DNA of 64,000 nt. Source: Oceanococcus sp041619555 (GTDB lineage: Bacteria; Pseudomonadota; Gammaproteobacteria; Nevskiales; Oceanococcaceae). This document shows positions 52,011 through 61,751 of this stretch, in pieces (position 1 is the stretch's first letter; each line of letters starts with the position of its first letter). The stretch is taken from the NCBI GenBank assembly GCA_041619555.1, contig JBFKDQ010000012.1, positions 7,939-71,938 on the forward strand. The letters run 5' to 3'. The notes beneath the pieces were generated by a model. The model had not been told where the DNA came from, made no database searches, and saw only the letters and a list, made by a program, of their open reading frames with translations. The position numbers were made by a program, and so were the translations under genes.

Positions 52011-53777
52011 TCAGTCGTCGCTGAACTGCATGTTGTACAGATTGGCGTAATACCCACCCTTGGCCAGCAATTCCTCGTGACCTCCGGTTTCAACAATGCG
52101 GCCGGCGTCCATCACGACGATCAGATCGGCCCCCTGTATCGTCGACAGGCGATGCGCGATGACCAAGGTGGTGCGTCCCTGCATCAGGGCCGCCAGGGCA
52201 TGCTGCACCGCGCGCTCGGACTCGGTATCGAGAGCGGATGTGGCCTCATCAAGGATGAGGATCGGCGCCGGCTTCAGCAGGGCGCGGGCGATCGCCAGGC
52301 GCTGCCTCTGGCCACCGGACAGGAGCACGCCGTTCTGGCCTACACGGGTGTCGAAGCCCTGCGGCAGTTTTTCGATGAACTCCAACGCATGCGCGGCACG
52401 TGCGGCTTCCCGGATGGCCGGCATGTCGGTATCGCTGAGGGCGCCATAAGCGATATTGCGGGCAATCGTGTCGTTGAACAGGGTGATGTTCTGATCGACC
52501 AGGGCGAATTGACGGCGCAGGTCGGCGAGCTGATAGTCGCGGATGTCGCGACCGTCCAGACAGATGCGGCCCTGGCTGGGATCATAGAAGCGCGGCAGCA
52601 AGGACAGCAAGCTGGTTTTCCCACTCCCCGAACGGCCGACGAACGCGATGGTCTGGCCCGGCTGCACGTCCAGTTCGATGTCTTGCAAGACCGGCGCTTC
52701 GGAATGGGGGTAGACGAAACTCAGCTGCTCGAAGCGAATGCGACCCTCAGATCGACCCAGGGGCAGATCACCGCCGGCGGGCTCCGGGGGCTCGTCCAGC
52801 AGATCAAATATATTGCCGGCCGCGGCGATCCCGCGCTGCAGTTTCTCGTTCAGCGTGGTGAGATTCTTCAGCGGCTGCAGCAAGCTCAGCATCGCGCCGA
52901 TGAACGCCACGAAGGTACCCGGCGTCATGCTGTGCAAGACCTCAGGCCGGGTCGCGAAATAGATGATCGCAGCCACCGCCCAGGCGGCAATGAACTGCAC
53001 CGTGGCGGTGCTGCCCGCCCGGGTGCTGACCAGTTTCAGATGCAGGCGCCGGTTGGATTCGTTGGCCACCGCAAAATGGGTTTCTTCATACGCCGCGCCA
53101 TCGTAAAGCTTGACCACGCGCTGACCGCTGATCGCTTCTTCGGCCACATGCGTCACATCTCCCATGGAATCCTGGATGCGCGTGCTGATCTTGCGAAACC
53201 GACGACTGACATAGCTCACCAGGCCAGCGATCAGCGGGCCGATGGCGAGAATGAAACAGGCCAGCCGCCAGTCCAGATAGAGCATCAGGCCCACCAGACC
53301 AATCACCGTCAGTCCATCGCGCACCACCGAGGTCAATGCGTTGGAGGTGGATTCGGCCACCTGTTCGGTATGGTAGGTGAGCTTGGCGATCAGGTTGCCG
53401 GAACTGGTCTGATCGAAAAAGGCGACCGGAAGACGCAGATACTGCCCGAACAGCTCCGCCCGCAGGGTCTTGATGACCTGCCGGCCAACCCACGCCATGC
53501 CGAAGGCGGAGGCGAAGGCCGACACCCCTCGCAGCAGGAACAGCACCAGGATCAGCCAGGGCATCATGCGGATGACCTCGGGATCTTTTTCGACGAAACT
53601 GCCGTCGAGCAGCGGTCGCATCAGCGCCACGAAAGACACATCGGCGGCCGCGAAACCGGCCATCCCGACGATGCCGATCACGAACATGCGCCAGTGCGGG
53701 CGGGCGTACTGCAGCAGACTGGAATAGATTTGCAGACCGGAATAATCCGACCGCTTCGGGCTTTGAGTGCTTGTCAT
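52011..53777 (-). CDS. msbA: MsbA, lipid A flippase (ABC exporter)
   Basis: 588 residues. Homodimer that flips lipid A-core across the inner membrane. Six membrane helices in the first 320 residues, then the nucleotide-binding domain with Walker A FVGRSGSGKTSLLS, signature LLSGGQRQRLAIARAL, Walker B ILILDEATSALD and switch His in IAHRLST. Its ATG overlaps the comEC stop (ATGA), and lpxK follows; the msbA-lpxK pairing supports the name over other exporters. Confidence 0.96.
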   Translation of the reverse strand: MTSTQSPKRSDYSGLQIYSSLLQYARPHWRMFVIGIVGMAGFAAADVSFVALMRPLLDGSFVEKDPEVIRMMPWLILVLFLLRGVSAFASAFGMAWVGRQVIKTLRAELFGQYLRLPVAFFDQTSSGNLIAKLTYHTEQVAESTSNALTSVVRDGLTVIGLVGLMLYLDWRLACFILAIGPLIAGLVSYVSRRFRKISTRIQDSMGDVTHVAEEAISGQRVVKLYDGAAYEETHFAVANESNRRLHLKLVSTRAGSTATVQFIAAWAVAAIIYFATRPEVLHSMTPGTFVAFIGAMLSLLQPLKNLTTLNEKLQRGIAAAGNIFDLLDEPPEPAGGDLPLGRSEGRIRFEQLSFVYPHSEAPVLQDIELDVQPGQTIAFVGRSGSGKTSLLSLLPRFYDPSQGRICLDGRDIRDYQLADLRRQFALVDQNITLFNDTIARNIAYGALSDTDMPAIREAARAAHALEFIEKLPQGFDTRVGQNGVLLSGGQRQRLAIARALLKPAPILILDEATSALDTESERAVQHALAALMQGRTTLVIAHRLSTIQGADLIVVMDAGRIVETGGHEELLAKGGYYANLYNMQFSDD

Positions 53778-56071
53778 GGCATGAATGATAGGCGATGAGA
53801 AGCCCCGGCAGCATCCTGAGACATCGGCTCACGCCAGAGCCGCGGCCGCGAGGCGCGCCAGGCACGCAGTGCAAGCTCGCCCCCGACCTCGACTTTCATT
53901 GCTCCGCTCGCCCCGCTGATGAAGAGAGGCACCTGCGCCGCTCGATAGCGTGCCAGCACTTCCGGGCGGGGGAAATTCCAGCGATTGCGCCACCCGGCCG
54001 AAACCAGCGCCAGGCGTGGCGTGACCGCATCAATGAACTCGGCACTGGATGAGGTCGCGCTGCCATGATGGGGCACCAGCAGCACGTCGGCGCGCAGGAT
54101 CGCCTGGCGCGACAGCAGCTCCAGTTCCGCCAGGCGCTCGATATCACCGCTGAGCAGCGCGGCGCGCTCCGAGGCCGCGACCACCCGCAGCACGCAGGAC
54201 AGATTGTTGTCCTTGCCCTGCGCGCCCGCCGGATGCAGCACTTCGAAGCGGACCCCATCGTATGCCCAGGCCTGACCTGCACGACAGGCCTGTCCACCGC
54301 TGCCCAGGCGTTCGCCGATCGGCAGGGCTGCGGCCACCGCGCCGGCACCACCGGCATGATCCATGTCGGCGTGACTGATCAGCATCCGGTCCAGCCGGCG
54401 GACGCCCAGTGCATGCATGGCCGGCACCACGACCCGCTCGCCGGCATCATAGCCCTGCGCCCAGGCCGGTCCGGCGTCATACAGCACCGCATGATGGCGG
54501 GTCTGAACCAGCACACTCTGGCCCTGACCCACGTCCCAGACCCAAAGCCAGAAAGCGCCATCCGGCGGACGCACGGGGCCCTTCAGGAGTAGAGGCAACA
54601 GCAGGATCAAGGTGAGAACCCGGCCTCGCAGCCGCAGCAGTGGCAGGGCCAGCAAGCCGATCATCACCACCATCAGCAGCGCCAAGGAGGGCGCGGAATG
54701 ATGCACATACCCGCCGGGCACCGCCGCGAGGCGCTCGAGGATCTGCCACAGCCACTCCAGCACGCTCAGCATCAGTTGCAGCGGGCCATCCCAGTGCAGC
54801 AGACGGGCCATCATGAACGCGCCCAGCAGCACGGGCAGCAACACGCCGAAGGCAGGCACCAGCAACAGATTGACCGGCAAACCCAGCCAGGCGACCCCGC
54901 CGAAGAAAAACAGGCTCAGGGGGGCCAGCACCAGGCTCAAATACAGCTGTATGCCCAGCAGTTGCCGAAGCCGACCCTGCTCTGGAAACGCCTGCAGATA
55001 AAGAATGATTGCCAGGGCAGCAAGAAAAGACAGCCAGAATCCCGCGCTCAAGACCACCTTGGGTTCCAGCGCCATGACCACGACCAGCGCGAACGCCCAG
55101 ATCGTGATCATCTGCTTGCGACGTCCGCTCAGCACGGCCAGCAGACCGAGCAGGCACATGAGCAATGCGCGTTGGACCGGCACCCCGAAACCCGCCACAT
55201 AGGCATAGGCACAGGCCACCAGCACCGCAGCGGCCACCCCGACATCACGCTGGCGCGGCAACACGCGCCAGAGCAGCAGGCGCCACATGAGCAGCCCCAG
55301 GAAGAAACCGAAGCCCGCCATCAAGCCCAGATGCAGACCCGAAATGGCAAACAGGTGGCTGGTCCCGGTCCGTCGCAAGACGGTCCAGTCCTGATCCGTC
55401 ATGCCGGAACGCTCGCCAAGCAGAAGCGCATGCAGGCTCGCCACCGCACGCACGCTGCCGAGGTCAGCAAAATGCGGCCTGGCCGAGGCCGCAGGCAGCG
55501 GATCCCGCTCGTCACAGGGCCGCGCCACGCGTACGCTGGCCTGCGCGGCATAGGCCTGACGAAACAGCCAGGCCTCGTAGTCCAAACCGCCAGGATTGAG
55601 GCTGCCGTGCGGCGGCCTGAGCTGCAGGCGGAATCGCCAGCACTGCCCGGTTCGGAGCGGCTGATCCGGCCGATACCAGACCACGCGCAAGAGCCCCACC
55701 GTCTCGGCCTCGGGGCGCAGATCAAAGCGCGCCAGCGCCGGCGACTGCTGCGGCTGGCCCACGATCTCACCCTGCAGGTCCAGCGCCTTGACCTCGACGC
55801 TCAATCGCTGATGCCAACCGAGCGCGTAATCCAGCGCCATCGCGCTGAGCAGGGCAATACTCAGCAGCAGCGTGAGACGCTGCCGTCCCATCCACGGCAG
55901 CAGGAGCAGCAAGGGCAGGAACAGCCAGGGCGGCAGCGGTTCGCTACGCAGCAACAGGAGCGCACTGCCGAGCAGCCCCGTAACCGCAACCCACACCCAG
56001 TTGGGCGTCTGCGCGGCAAGCGCATGCGCCAGCAAACGAATCCGACTACTGAGCGAGCAGGCGTCCTTCAC
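53774..56071 (-). CDS. comEC: ComEC/Rec2, DNA uptake channel protein
   Basis: About 765 residues. ComEC carries single-stranded DNA across the inner membrane in natural transformation. An N-terminal OB-like part, a competence domain with multiple helices (LFAISGLHLGLMAGFG is the signature), and a C-terminal metallo-beta-lactamase domain with SHADMDHAGG and VPHHGSAT. The start is unsure: GTG at 56071 overlaps lolD; a TTG at 56035 lies 10 bases past the lolD stop. It lies between lolD and msbA. Confidence 0.93.
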   Translation of the reverse strand: MKDACSLSSRIRLLAHALAAQTPNWVWVAVTGLLGSALLLLRSEPLPPWLFLPLLLLLPWMGRQRLTLLLSIALLSAMALDYALGWHQRLSVEVKALDLQGEIVGQPQQSPALARFDLRPEAETVGLLRVVWYRPDQPLRTGQCWRFRLQLRPPHGSLNPGGLDYEAWLFRQAYAAQASVRVARPCDERDPLPAASARPHFADLGSVRAVASLHALLLGERSGMTDQDWTVLRRTGTSHLFAISGLHLGLMAGFGFFLGLLMWRLLLWRVLPRQRDVGVAAAVLVACAYAYVAGFGVPVQRALLMCLLGLLAVLSGRRKQMITIWAFALVVVMALEPKVVLSAGFWLSFLAALAIILYLQAFPEQGRLRQLLGIQLYLSLVLAPLSLFFFGGVAWLGLPVNLLLVPAFGVLLPVLLGAFMMARLLHWDGPLQLMLSVLEWLWQILERLAAVPGGYVHHSAPSLALLMVVMIGLLALPLLRLRGRVLTLILLLPLLLKGPVRPPDGAFWLWVWDVGQGQSVLVQTRHHAVLYDAGPAWAQGYDAGERVVVPAMHALGVRRLDRMLISHADMDHAGGAGAVAAALPIGERLGSGGQACRAGQAWAYDGVRFEVLHPAGAQGKDNNLSCVLRVVAASERAALLSGDIERLAELELLSRQAILRADVLLVPHHGSATSSSAEFIDAVTPRLALVSAGWRNRWNFPRPEVLARYRAAQVPLFISGASGAMKVEVGGELALRAWRASRPRLWREPMSQDAAGASHRLSFMP

Positions 56072-56726
56072 GCAATTCCAGGCGCCGGTCAGCCCGCGCG
56101 GCCAGACCGGCATCATGCGTCACGATCACCAGACTGGTATTCAGGGCGCGATTCAGTTCCAGCATCAATGCGAACACCCGGGCGGCGTTTTGCGCATCCA
56201 GATTGCCGGTGGGCTCATCGGCCAGCACACAGGCCGGCTGGCTGACCAGCGCCCGCGCGACCGCGGCACGCTGCCGCTCGCCACCCGACAACTCGCCAGG
56301 CTTGTGCTGCAGACGTTCGCCAAGTCCGACCCTCTCCAGCATGGCGGCCGCCTGCGCCTCGGCTTCCGGCGCCGGCATCCGCCGCAGCAGCAGCGGCATC
56401 GCCACGTTTTCCTGCGCGGTGAATTCGGGCAGCAGATGATGAAACTGATAGACAAAACCCAGATGCCGATTGCGCAGGGCACCGCGACGCGCCTGGCGCA
56501 GATGGCTGAATGCCTGCCCAACCAGAGTGACCTCTCCGGCGCTGGGTTCGTCCAGCCCGCCCAGCAAATGCATCAGGGTGCTCTTGCCGGAACCCGACTG
56601 TCCGATGATCGCCACCACCTCACCGGCACCAACTTCCAGATCCACCGCATCCAGCACGGTCAGTTCACGGCCGACATCACTGAAGCGCTTGCACAGACCT
56701 CGGCAGGACAGGACGACATCATTCAT
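56046..56726 (-). CDS. lolD: LolD, lipoprotein-releasing ABC transporter ATPase
   Basis: 226 residues. Powers extraction of outer-membrane lipoproteins from the inner membrane to LolA. Walker A IIGQSGSGKSTLMHLLGGLD, the LolD-type FVYQFHHLLPEFTA, signature LSGGERQRAAVARAL, Walker B CVLADEPTGNLD, switch His in IVTHD. It overlaps lolC by 8 bases. Confidence 0.95.
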   Translation of the reverse strand: MNDVVLSCRGLCKRFSDVGRELTVLDAVDLEVGAGEVVAIIGQSGSGKSTLMHLLGGLDEPSAGEVTLVGQAFSHLRQARRGALRNRHLGFVYQFHHLLPEFTAQENVAMPLLLRRMPAPEAEAQAAAMLERVGLGERLQHKPGELSGGERQRAAVARALVSQPACVLADEPTGNLDAQNAARVFALMLELNRALNTSLVIVTHDAGLAARADRRLELREGRLLAQ

Positions 56727-57966
56727 AGCGCAGGGCCTCGGCTGGCTCGACCTTGGCCGCGCGCCAGGCCGGATAGATCGTCGACAGCAAACTCAAGGCC
56801 AGCGACAGCAAACCGATCCGCGCCACATCGCCCCAGACCAGTTCCGACGGCAGGTCGCTGATGTAATAGACATCATCGGGCAGCAGATCGCGCCCGAGCA
56901 GGGACTCCATGGTCGACACCACGGCTTCCACATTGCTCGCCAGCGCGATGCCGCCGACCAGCCCCAGCACCGTGCCGATGATGCCGATCAGGGTGCCGTT
57001 CACCATGAAGATCAGCATGATGCTGCCCGGCGCCGCCCCGAGGGTCCGCAGGATCGCGATATCGGCCAGCTTGTCGGTGACCGCCATGACCAGGGTCGAC
57101 ACGATATTGAACGCCGCAACCGCGACGATGAGGCTCAGGATGATGAACATCACCCGTTTCTCGGTCTGGATTGCGGCAAAGAAATTGCGGTGCTGCCGGG
57201 TCCAGTCACTCACCTGCACATAGCCCGGCAGGCTGGCACCCAGTTCCCGCGCCCGCCGGGGTGCGGCATAAACATCGGTGAATTCCACCCGCAGGCCACT
57301 GACGGCCTCGCCCATGCGATAAAGCGCCGCGGCGTCGCGTCGGTGGATCAGCACCAGGCTGCGATCATATTCGTACATGCCGATTTCAAATACGCCCACC
57401 AGGGTAAAGCGACGAAAGCGCGGCACCACGCCGGCCGGCGTCACGCTGGCGGTCGGGATCATCAGGTCAATATGATCACCTGGCGTCACCCCCAGCGCGA
57501 ATGCGAGATGGCGGCCGATGATGATGCCGAACTCACCCGCCACCAGATCATCCAGTTGCCCGAACAGCATGTGTTCGGCAATGCGCGAAATCCGCGCTTC
57601 TGCCGCCGGCTCGATCCCACGCAGCATCACGCCGGACAGATCCCGTCCATGCCGCACCATCCCCTCGCCTTCAACGTACGGCGCCGTGCCGACGACATCG
57701 GCCTGCGCCTCGACCTCGGTCGCCAGCGTCGCCCAGTCCACCATCGGCTGCCCGGGCTGGGTGATTACGGCATGCGATGTCATGCCGAGAATGCGCGCCC
57801 GCAGCTCGTTCTCGAATCCGTTCATCACCGACAGAACCGTGATCAAGGCCGTGACGCCCAGAGCGATCCCCAGCATCGAGGTGGCGGAGATAAAGGAGAT
57901 GAAATGATTGCGGCGTTTCGCGCGGGTATAGCGCAGGCCAATAAAGAGTTCGAATGGTTGTCTCAT
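56719..57966 (-). CDS. lolC: LolC/LolE-type (possibly LolF) lipoprotein-releasing permease
   Basis: 415 residues. Four membrane helices (about 25-48 and three after 270) flank a large periplasmic domain. The segment at 171-187 (PTASVTPAGVVPRFRR) lines up with the LolC hook that binds LolA. Only one permease gene is present beside lolD, where E. coli has lolC and lolE; so it may work as a homodimer (LolF type) or have a partner elsewhere. ATG at 57966 (MRQPFELFIGLRYTRAKRRN) is the family start. Confidence 0.92.
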   Translation of the reverse strand: MRQPFELFIGLRYTRAKRRNHFISFISATSMLGIALGVTALITVLSVMNGFENELRARILGMTSHAVITQPGQPMVDWATLATEVEAQADVVGTAPYVEGEGMVRHGRDLSGVMLRGIEPAAEARISRIAEHMLFGQLDDLVAGEFGIIIGRHLAFALGVTPGDHIDLMIPTASVTPAGVVPRFRRFTLVGVFEIGMYEYDRSLVLIHRRDAAALYRMGEAVSGLRVEFTDVYAAPRRARELGASLPGYVQVSDWTRQHRNFFAAIQTEKRVMFIILSLIVAVAAFNIVSTLVMAVTDKLADIAILRTLGAAPGSIMLIFMVNGTLIGIIGTVLGLVGGIALASNVEAVVSTMESLLGRDLLPDDVYYISDLPSELVWGDVARIGLLSLALSLLSTIYPAWRAAKVEPAEALRYE

Positions 57967-58043
57967 CGCGCGCAAGTATACGCTGCACTGCGCTGTTCAG
58001 GCCTGCGACCGCTTGGTAAGATCGTCCCGAACGGAGACTATTC

Positions 58044-58397
58044 ATGACACGCTTTTTTCTGATCCTGGGCGCGCTGGCTTGCTCAGCATTGCACGCGGAA
58101 GTTCTCAACGTGCCAGGCGGCACGCCAGATCCTGCGGCGGGAAGCGGCGCACCGTATGCGGCGCCTCCGGCCGATCGCAGCCATCTGCCGAAGCGCGGCA
58201 GCAGCATGGATTCGGTACGGGCGCGCTACGGCGACCCGGTCAGCATTCATGGCCCGATCGGTGATCCTCCCATCACGCGCTGGGTCTACAATGATTTTTC
58301 CGTCTTTTTCGAATACCGCCATGTCATCAATGCGGTCATTCCCGGCAAGCCACCGGCCATCCATCATCAGGACGAACTGCGCCGCCGCGGTGGCTAG
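58044..58397 (+). CDS. Small exported protein, BamE/OmlA-like
   Basis: 117 residues. Signal peptide MTRFFLILGALACSALHA, cleavage near residue 18; no lipobox Cys at the right place. After a Pro/Ala-rich linker, SMDSVRARYGDPVSIHGPIG and PITRWVYNDFSVFFEYRHVI form a small beta domain resembling short secreted proteins of pseudomonads that share the BamE/SmpA-type fold. Function unknown. A GGAG ribosome site is present. It is divergent from lolC and converges with a glutathione transferase gene. Confidence 0.8.
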   Translation: MTRFFLILGALACSALHAEVLNVPGGTPDPAAGSGAPYAAPPADRSHLPKRGSSMDSVRARYGDPVSIHGPIGDPPITRWVYNDFSVFFEYRHVINAVIPGKPPAIHHQDELRRRGG

Positions 58398-58417
58398 GCA
58401 ATCGCCAGGGCGGCAAG

Positions 58418-59107
58418 CTACTTGGCGACAATGTTTCGGGCGCCCTGGATGAAGGCGTCTGCGGCCGCCTTGTTACCACCAGCCAACAGATTGTCGACCT
58501 TGACCGGCACATCCTTGCCGCGCCGCACCGCCGGGCGCTGATACATGGCGTCCAGCCAGCGCTGCAGATTCTCCAGTCCGTCGACAGACACCCCCGACCA
58601 CTTGTAACTGCGCACCCAGCACCAGTTGGCGATATCGGCGATGGAGTACTCGTCGGCCAGCCATTCGGACTCTCCCAGGCGCCCATCGAGCACCTCGAAC
58701 AGGCGTCGACATTCATTCTGATAGCGCTCGATAGCCAGCGGGATTTTTTCCGGCAGATAGCGATAGAACACGTTGGCCTGCCCCATCATGGGCCCGATTC
58801 CCCCCACCTGAAACATCAGCCACTGCAAGACCCGTGAGCGGGCTTTGCCGCCGGCCGGCAATAGACATCCGGTTTTTTCGGCGAGATAGATCAGGATCGC
58901 GCCGGATTCGAACACCGCGAAATCGTCCTCCTCGCCATCCACGATGACCGGAATCTTGCCATTGGGGTTCAGTCGCCGGAATTCCGGTGCATGCTGATCA
59001 CCCCCCATGATGTTAACCAGATGCACCTGGTACGGCAGTTCCAGTTCCTCCAGGCAGACCGACGCCTTCCAGCCGTTCGGCGTCGGCGCCGTGTACAGAT
59101 GGATCAC
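58418..59107 (-). CDS. Glutathione S-transferase, YghU/Nu-like
   Basis: 229 residues. Thioredoxin-like N-terminal domain (MIHLYTAPTPNGWKASVCLEE, cis-Pro in GKIPVIVD, FESGAILIYLAEKTG) and helical C-terminal domain with GPMMGQANVFYRYLPEKIP, characteristic of the YghU/YfcG group, which reduce disulfides or peroxides using two glutathiones. Start is GTG at 59107, with AGGAGG upstream; it overlaps the stop of the preceding transferase (GTGA). Confidence 0.88.
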   Translation of the reverse strand: MIHLYTAPTPNGWKASVCLEELELPYQVHLVNIMGGDQHAPEFRRLNPNGKIPVIVDGEEDDFAVFESGAILIYLAEKTGCLLPAGGKARSRVLQWLMFQVGGIGPMMGQANVFYRYLPEKIPLAIERYQNECRRLFEVLDGRLGESEWLADEYSIADIANWCWVRSYKWSGVSVDGLENLQRWLDAMYQRPAVRRGKDVPVKVDNLLAGGNKAAADAFIQGARNIVAK

Positions 59108-59739
59108 TTTTTTCCTCCTGCGCGCAAGGCCTGAGCACTCGGCCTGCTCGCAATGCGCTCCACATAGCCCAGCACATTTGGATGCTCCTGCTCGTTCGGC
59201 ACCAGCTTTGAAATCCGCCCGAAACCCAGGGCGATATAGGCCGTGATGTCGGCCACGGTGAAATCATCTCCGAGCAGATAGTCGCGACCGTCCAGTTCCT
59301 TGTTCAGGACCTTGATGCGCTTCTCGGCAATGAGGCGCTGCGTTGTGGCCACCTCCGGGATCTGCGGCTTTTCCAGCGCCGCACCGGCGGGATGCCCATG
59401 CCGGAAGGTCATCGCAATCGGCATCATCAATTCCAGTTCCATCAGCCGCTGCCACATCTCCACCTGGGCTCTTTGCACCGCGCCAATCCCGAACAGCGGC
59501 GGATCAGGCTGAATTTCTTCGAAGTAGCGGCAGATCGCGATGCTTTCGCGGATCGCCGTGCCGTCATCCAGCACCAGGCAGGGCACCTTGCGGTTCGGTG
59601 CAATGGCACGGTAGGCATCGCCATGCTGCTCGCCGGCCATGAGATTCAGAGGCGTGATAGGCAGGTCAATCCCCTTCTCCGCCAGAAACATTTCCACGCG
59701 ATCCGAGTTCGGCGCCCGATATGAACCGAATAGCTGCAT
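59104..59739 (-). CDS. Glutathione S-transferase family protein
   Basis: 211 residues. N-terminal MQLFGSYRAPNSDRVEMFLAE and NRKVPCLVLDDGTAIRESIA form the glutathione-binding domain; the C-terminal domain contains LLGDDFTVADITAYIAL. Substrate unknown. The ATG at 59739 is preferred over a GTG four codons upstream because GGGGAA stands before it at normal spacing. A possible promoter on the minus strand has TTGACC (5 of 6) about 55 bases upstream. Co-transcribed with the second GST; divergent from aguA. Confidence 0.87.
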   Translation of the reverse strand: MQLFGSYRAPNSDRVEMFLAEKGIDLPITPLNLMAGEQHGDAYRAIAPNRKVPCLVLDDGTAIRESIAICRYFEEIQPDPPLFGIGAVQRAQVEMWQRLMELELMMPIAMTFRHGHPAGAALEKPQIPEVATTQRLIAEKRIKVLNKELDGRDYLLGDDFTVADITAYIALGFGRISKLVPNEQEHPNVLGYVERIASRPSAQALRAGGKK

Positions 59740-59832
59740 CGTATTCCCCACGAAGTAATTGTTTCTGCATGTAATCAGACAGTCAGATGCAGGTCAATTA
59801 TCATTCCGCCCCCCTGTCAAGATTCATCCGCA

Positions 59833-60849
59833 ATGAACCGATTACCTGCCGAATGGGAAGCGCAGCGCGCCATCCTCCTGACCTGGCCGCGCCAGGATGG
59901 TGATTTCGCCGCCAACTACGCCGAGGTCGCGAAGTGTTTCGCGGACATTGCTCTGGCCGTTTCCCAGTATGAAAAACTGATCATCAGCTTCAATGACGAG
60001 CACCAGCGACAGGAGGTGATGTCCCGTCTGCAGGCCCAGTCACCCAGGCATGCGATTGCCGCCTACTGCGTCCGCAACAATGATGTCTGGGCTCGCGATC
60101 ATGGTCCGATCGGCGTGCGAACCAAAACCGAATTGCAGTTGCTTGATTTCGGCTTCGACGGCTGGGGCGGCAAGCACCCCAGCGCCGATGACAACCTGAT
60201 CAGTCGGCGTCTCGCGGACCAGGGCGCATTTGCCCCGCTCGGCCTGCAAACCATCCCTTTGGTGTTGGAGGGTGGCGCGCTGGAAACCGATGGCCAGGGC
60301 AGTCTGCTGGCGACCCGCAGCAGCGTCCTCGACCCGGCCCGCAACCCGAAGCTCGACACCAAGGCGATCGAGCGGATCTTGATGGACAGCCTGGGCATCA
60401 GGCGCTTCCTGTGGCTGGAAAACGGGGCGCTGCACGGCGACGATACCGACGGCCACATCGACACGCTGGCGCGCTTCTGCGACCCGGAAACCTTGCTGTA
60501 TCAGGCCAGCGGCGGCAAGGACGACCCCAATCACCAGCAGCTCAGCGCGATGCATGCGGAGCTGCTGGCCTTGCGCACGGCGCAGGGCCAACCCTACCGT
60601 CTCATCGCCCTGCCCTTCCCGGGCCATCACCGCAATGCGCAGGGCGATCCCCTGCCGGCCGGCTATGCCAATTTTCTCATCATCAATCAGGCCGTGCTGC
60701 TGCCTACCTACGGCGTCGATGCCGATGCGGCCGCTTTGGCCATCCTGCAGACCGCCTTTCCGGACCGCAGGATCATCGGCATCGATTGTCGGGCGCTGAT
60801 CCGGCAATATGGCAGTCTGCACTGCGTCACCATGAATCTGCCCGCATGA
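59833..60849 (+). CDS. aguA: AguA, agmatine deiminase
   Basis: 338 residues. Hydrolyses agmatine to N-carbamoylputrescine. Guanidino-modifying-enzyme fold with the catalytic residues: GGALETDGQG (Glu), DDTDGHIDTLARF (His), and nucleophile Cys331 in GSLHCVTMNLPA. PAEWEAQRAILLTWP is the usual start. Stop overlaps the aguB ATG (ATGA). No speA (arginine decarboxylase) is in the window. Confidence 0.95.
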   Translation: MNRLPAEWEAQRAILLTWPRQDGDFAANYAEVAKCFADIALAVSQYEKLIISFNDEHQRQEVMSRLQAQSPRHAIAAYCVRNNDVWARDHGPIGVRTKTELQLLDFGFDGWGGKHPSADDNLISRRLADQGAFAPLGLQTIPLVLEGGALETDGQGSLLATRSSVLDPARNPKLDTKAIERILMDSLGIRRFLWLENGALHGDDTDGHIDTLARFCDPETLLYQASGGKDDPNHQQLSAMHAELLALRTAQGQPYRLIALPFPGHHRNAQGDPLPAGYANFLIINQAVLLPTYGVDADAAALAILQTAFPDRRIIGIDCRALIRQYGSLHCVTMNLPA

Positions 60850-61748
60850 AAAATCGCCCTCCCCTGAAGACCGGCCTGATCCAGCACAGCTGTGGCCCTG
60901 AGCCGGCGAAAAACATCCAGCGCAGCATCGCCAACATTCGCACGCTCGCCGATCAGGGCGCGGAACTGGTGGTGCTGCAGGAACTCCACGCCAGTACCTA
61001 TTTCTGCCAGACCGAAGATCCGCAATGTTTCGATCTGGCCGAACCCATCCCCGGCCCCCACAGCGAGCTTTTCGCCCACACCGCAAGGGAGTGCGGCATC
61101 GTGCTGGTGTCATCTCTGTTCGAAAAACGGGCACCGGGCCTGGCCCACAATACGGCCGTCGTGTTCGAGCGCGACGGCCGCATCGCGGGCTGCTATCGCA
61201 AGATGCATATTCCGGATGATCCCGGCTACTACGAAAAATTCTACTTCACCCCTGGCGATCTGGGCTTCGCACCGATCGACACCAGCCTCGGGCGCCTGGG
61301 CGTGCTGGTGTGCTGGGATCAGTGGTTTCCCGAAGCGGCGCGGCTGATGGCGCTGGCCGGCGCCGAAGTGCTGATCTACCCGACCGCGATCGGCTGGGAT
61401 CCGGCCGATGCCGAGGACGAGAAGAATCGCCAGCTGGAAGCCTGGCTGACGGTTCAGCGCGGTCATGCCGTCGCCAATGGCCTGCCCCTGATCGCCTGTA
61501 ATCGCAGCGGGCATGAGCCGGATCCTGCCGGCGGCCCGGGCGCCAGCTTCTGGGGCAACAGCTTCGTCTGCGGACCGCAGGGCGAATGGCTGTATCGAGC
61601 CGGCACCGAGCCTTGTTCAACAATCGTCGAGATCGACCTGGCCCGCGCAGAGCAGGTCCGGCGCATCTGGCCCTTTCTGCGAGATCGACGGATCGATGCC
61701 TATGAAGGCCTGCTGCAACGCTACATCGACCGGCCTGCTGGAACCTGA
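60846..61748 (+). CDS. aguB: AguB, N-carbamoylputrescine amidase
   Basis: 300 residues, nitrilase superfamily. Splits N-carbamoylputrescine to putrescine, CO2 and ammonia. Catalytic triad Glu46 (VLQELHAS), Lys119 (CYRKMHIPDD) and Cys156 (LVCWDQWFPEAA). The frame is open far upstream, but the ATG at 60846 gives the family N-terminus and the overlap with aguA. Only three bases separate it from the next gene. Confidence 0.95.
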   Translation: MKNRPPLKTGLIQHSCGPEPAKNIQRSIANIRTLADQGAELVVLQELHASTYFCQTEDPQCFDLAEPIPGPHSELFAHTARECGIVLVSSLFEKRAPGLAHNTAVVFERDGRIAGCYRKMHIPDDPGYYEKFYFTPGDLGFAPIDTSLGRLGVLVCWDQWFPEAARLMALAGAEVLIYPTAIGWDPADAEDEKNRQLEAWLTVQRGHAVANGLPLIACNRSGHEPDPAGGPGASFWGNSFVCGPQGEWLYRAGTEPCSTIVEIDLARAEQVRRIWPFLRDRRIDAYEGLLQRYIDRPAGT

Positions 61749-61751
61749 TTC

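Noticed and set aside
54698..58047. Long plus-strand frames of 515 and 525 codons
   Set aside because: They mirror comEC, lolD and lolC, which carry family signatures on the minus strand.
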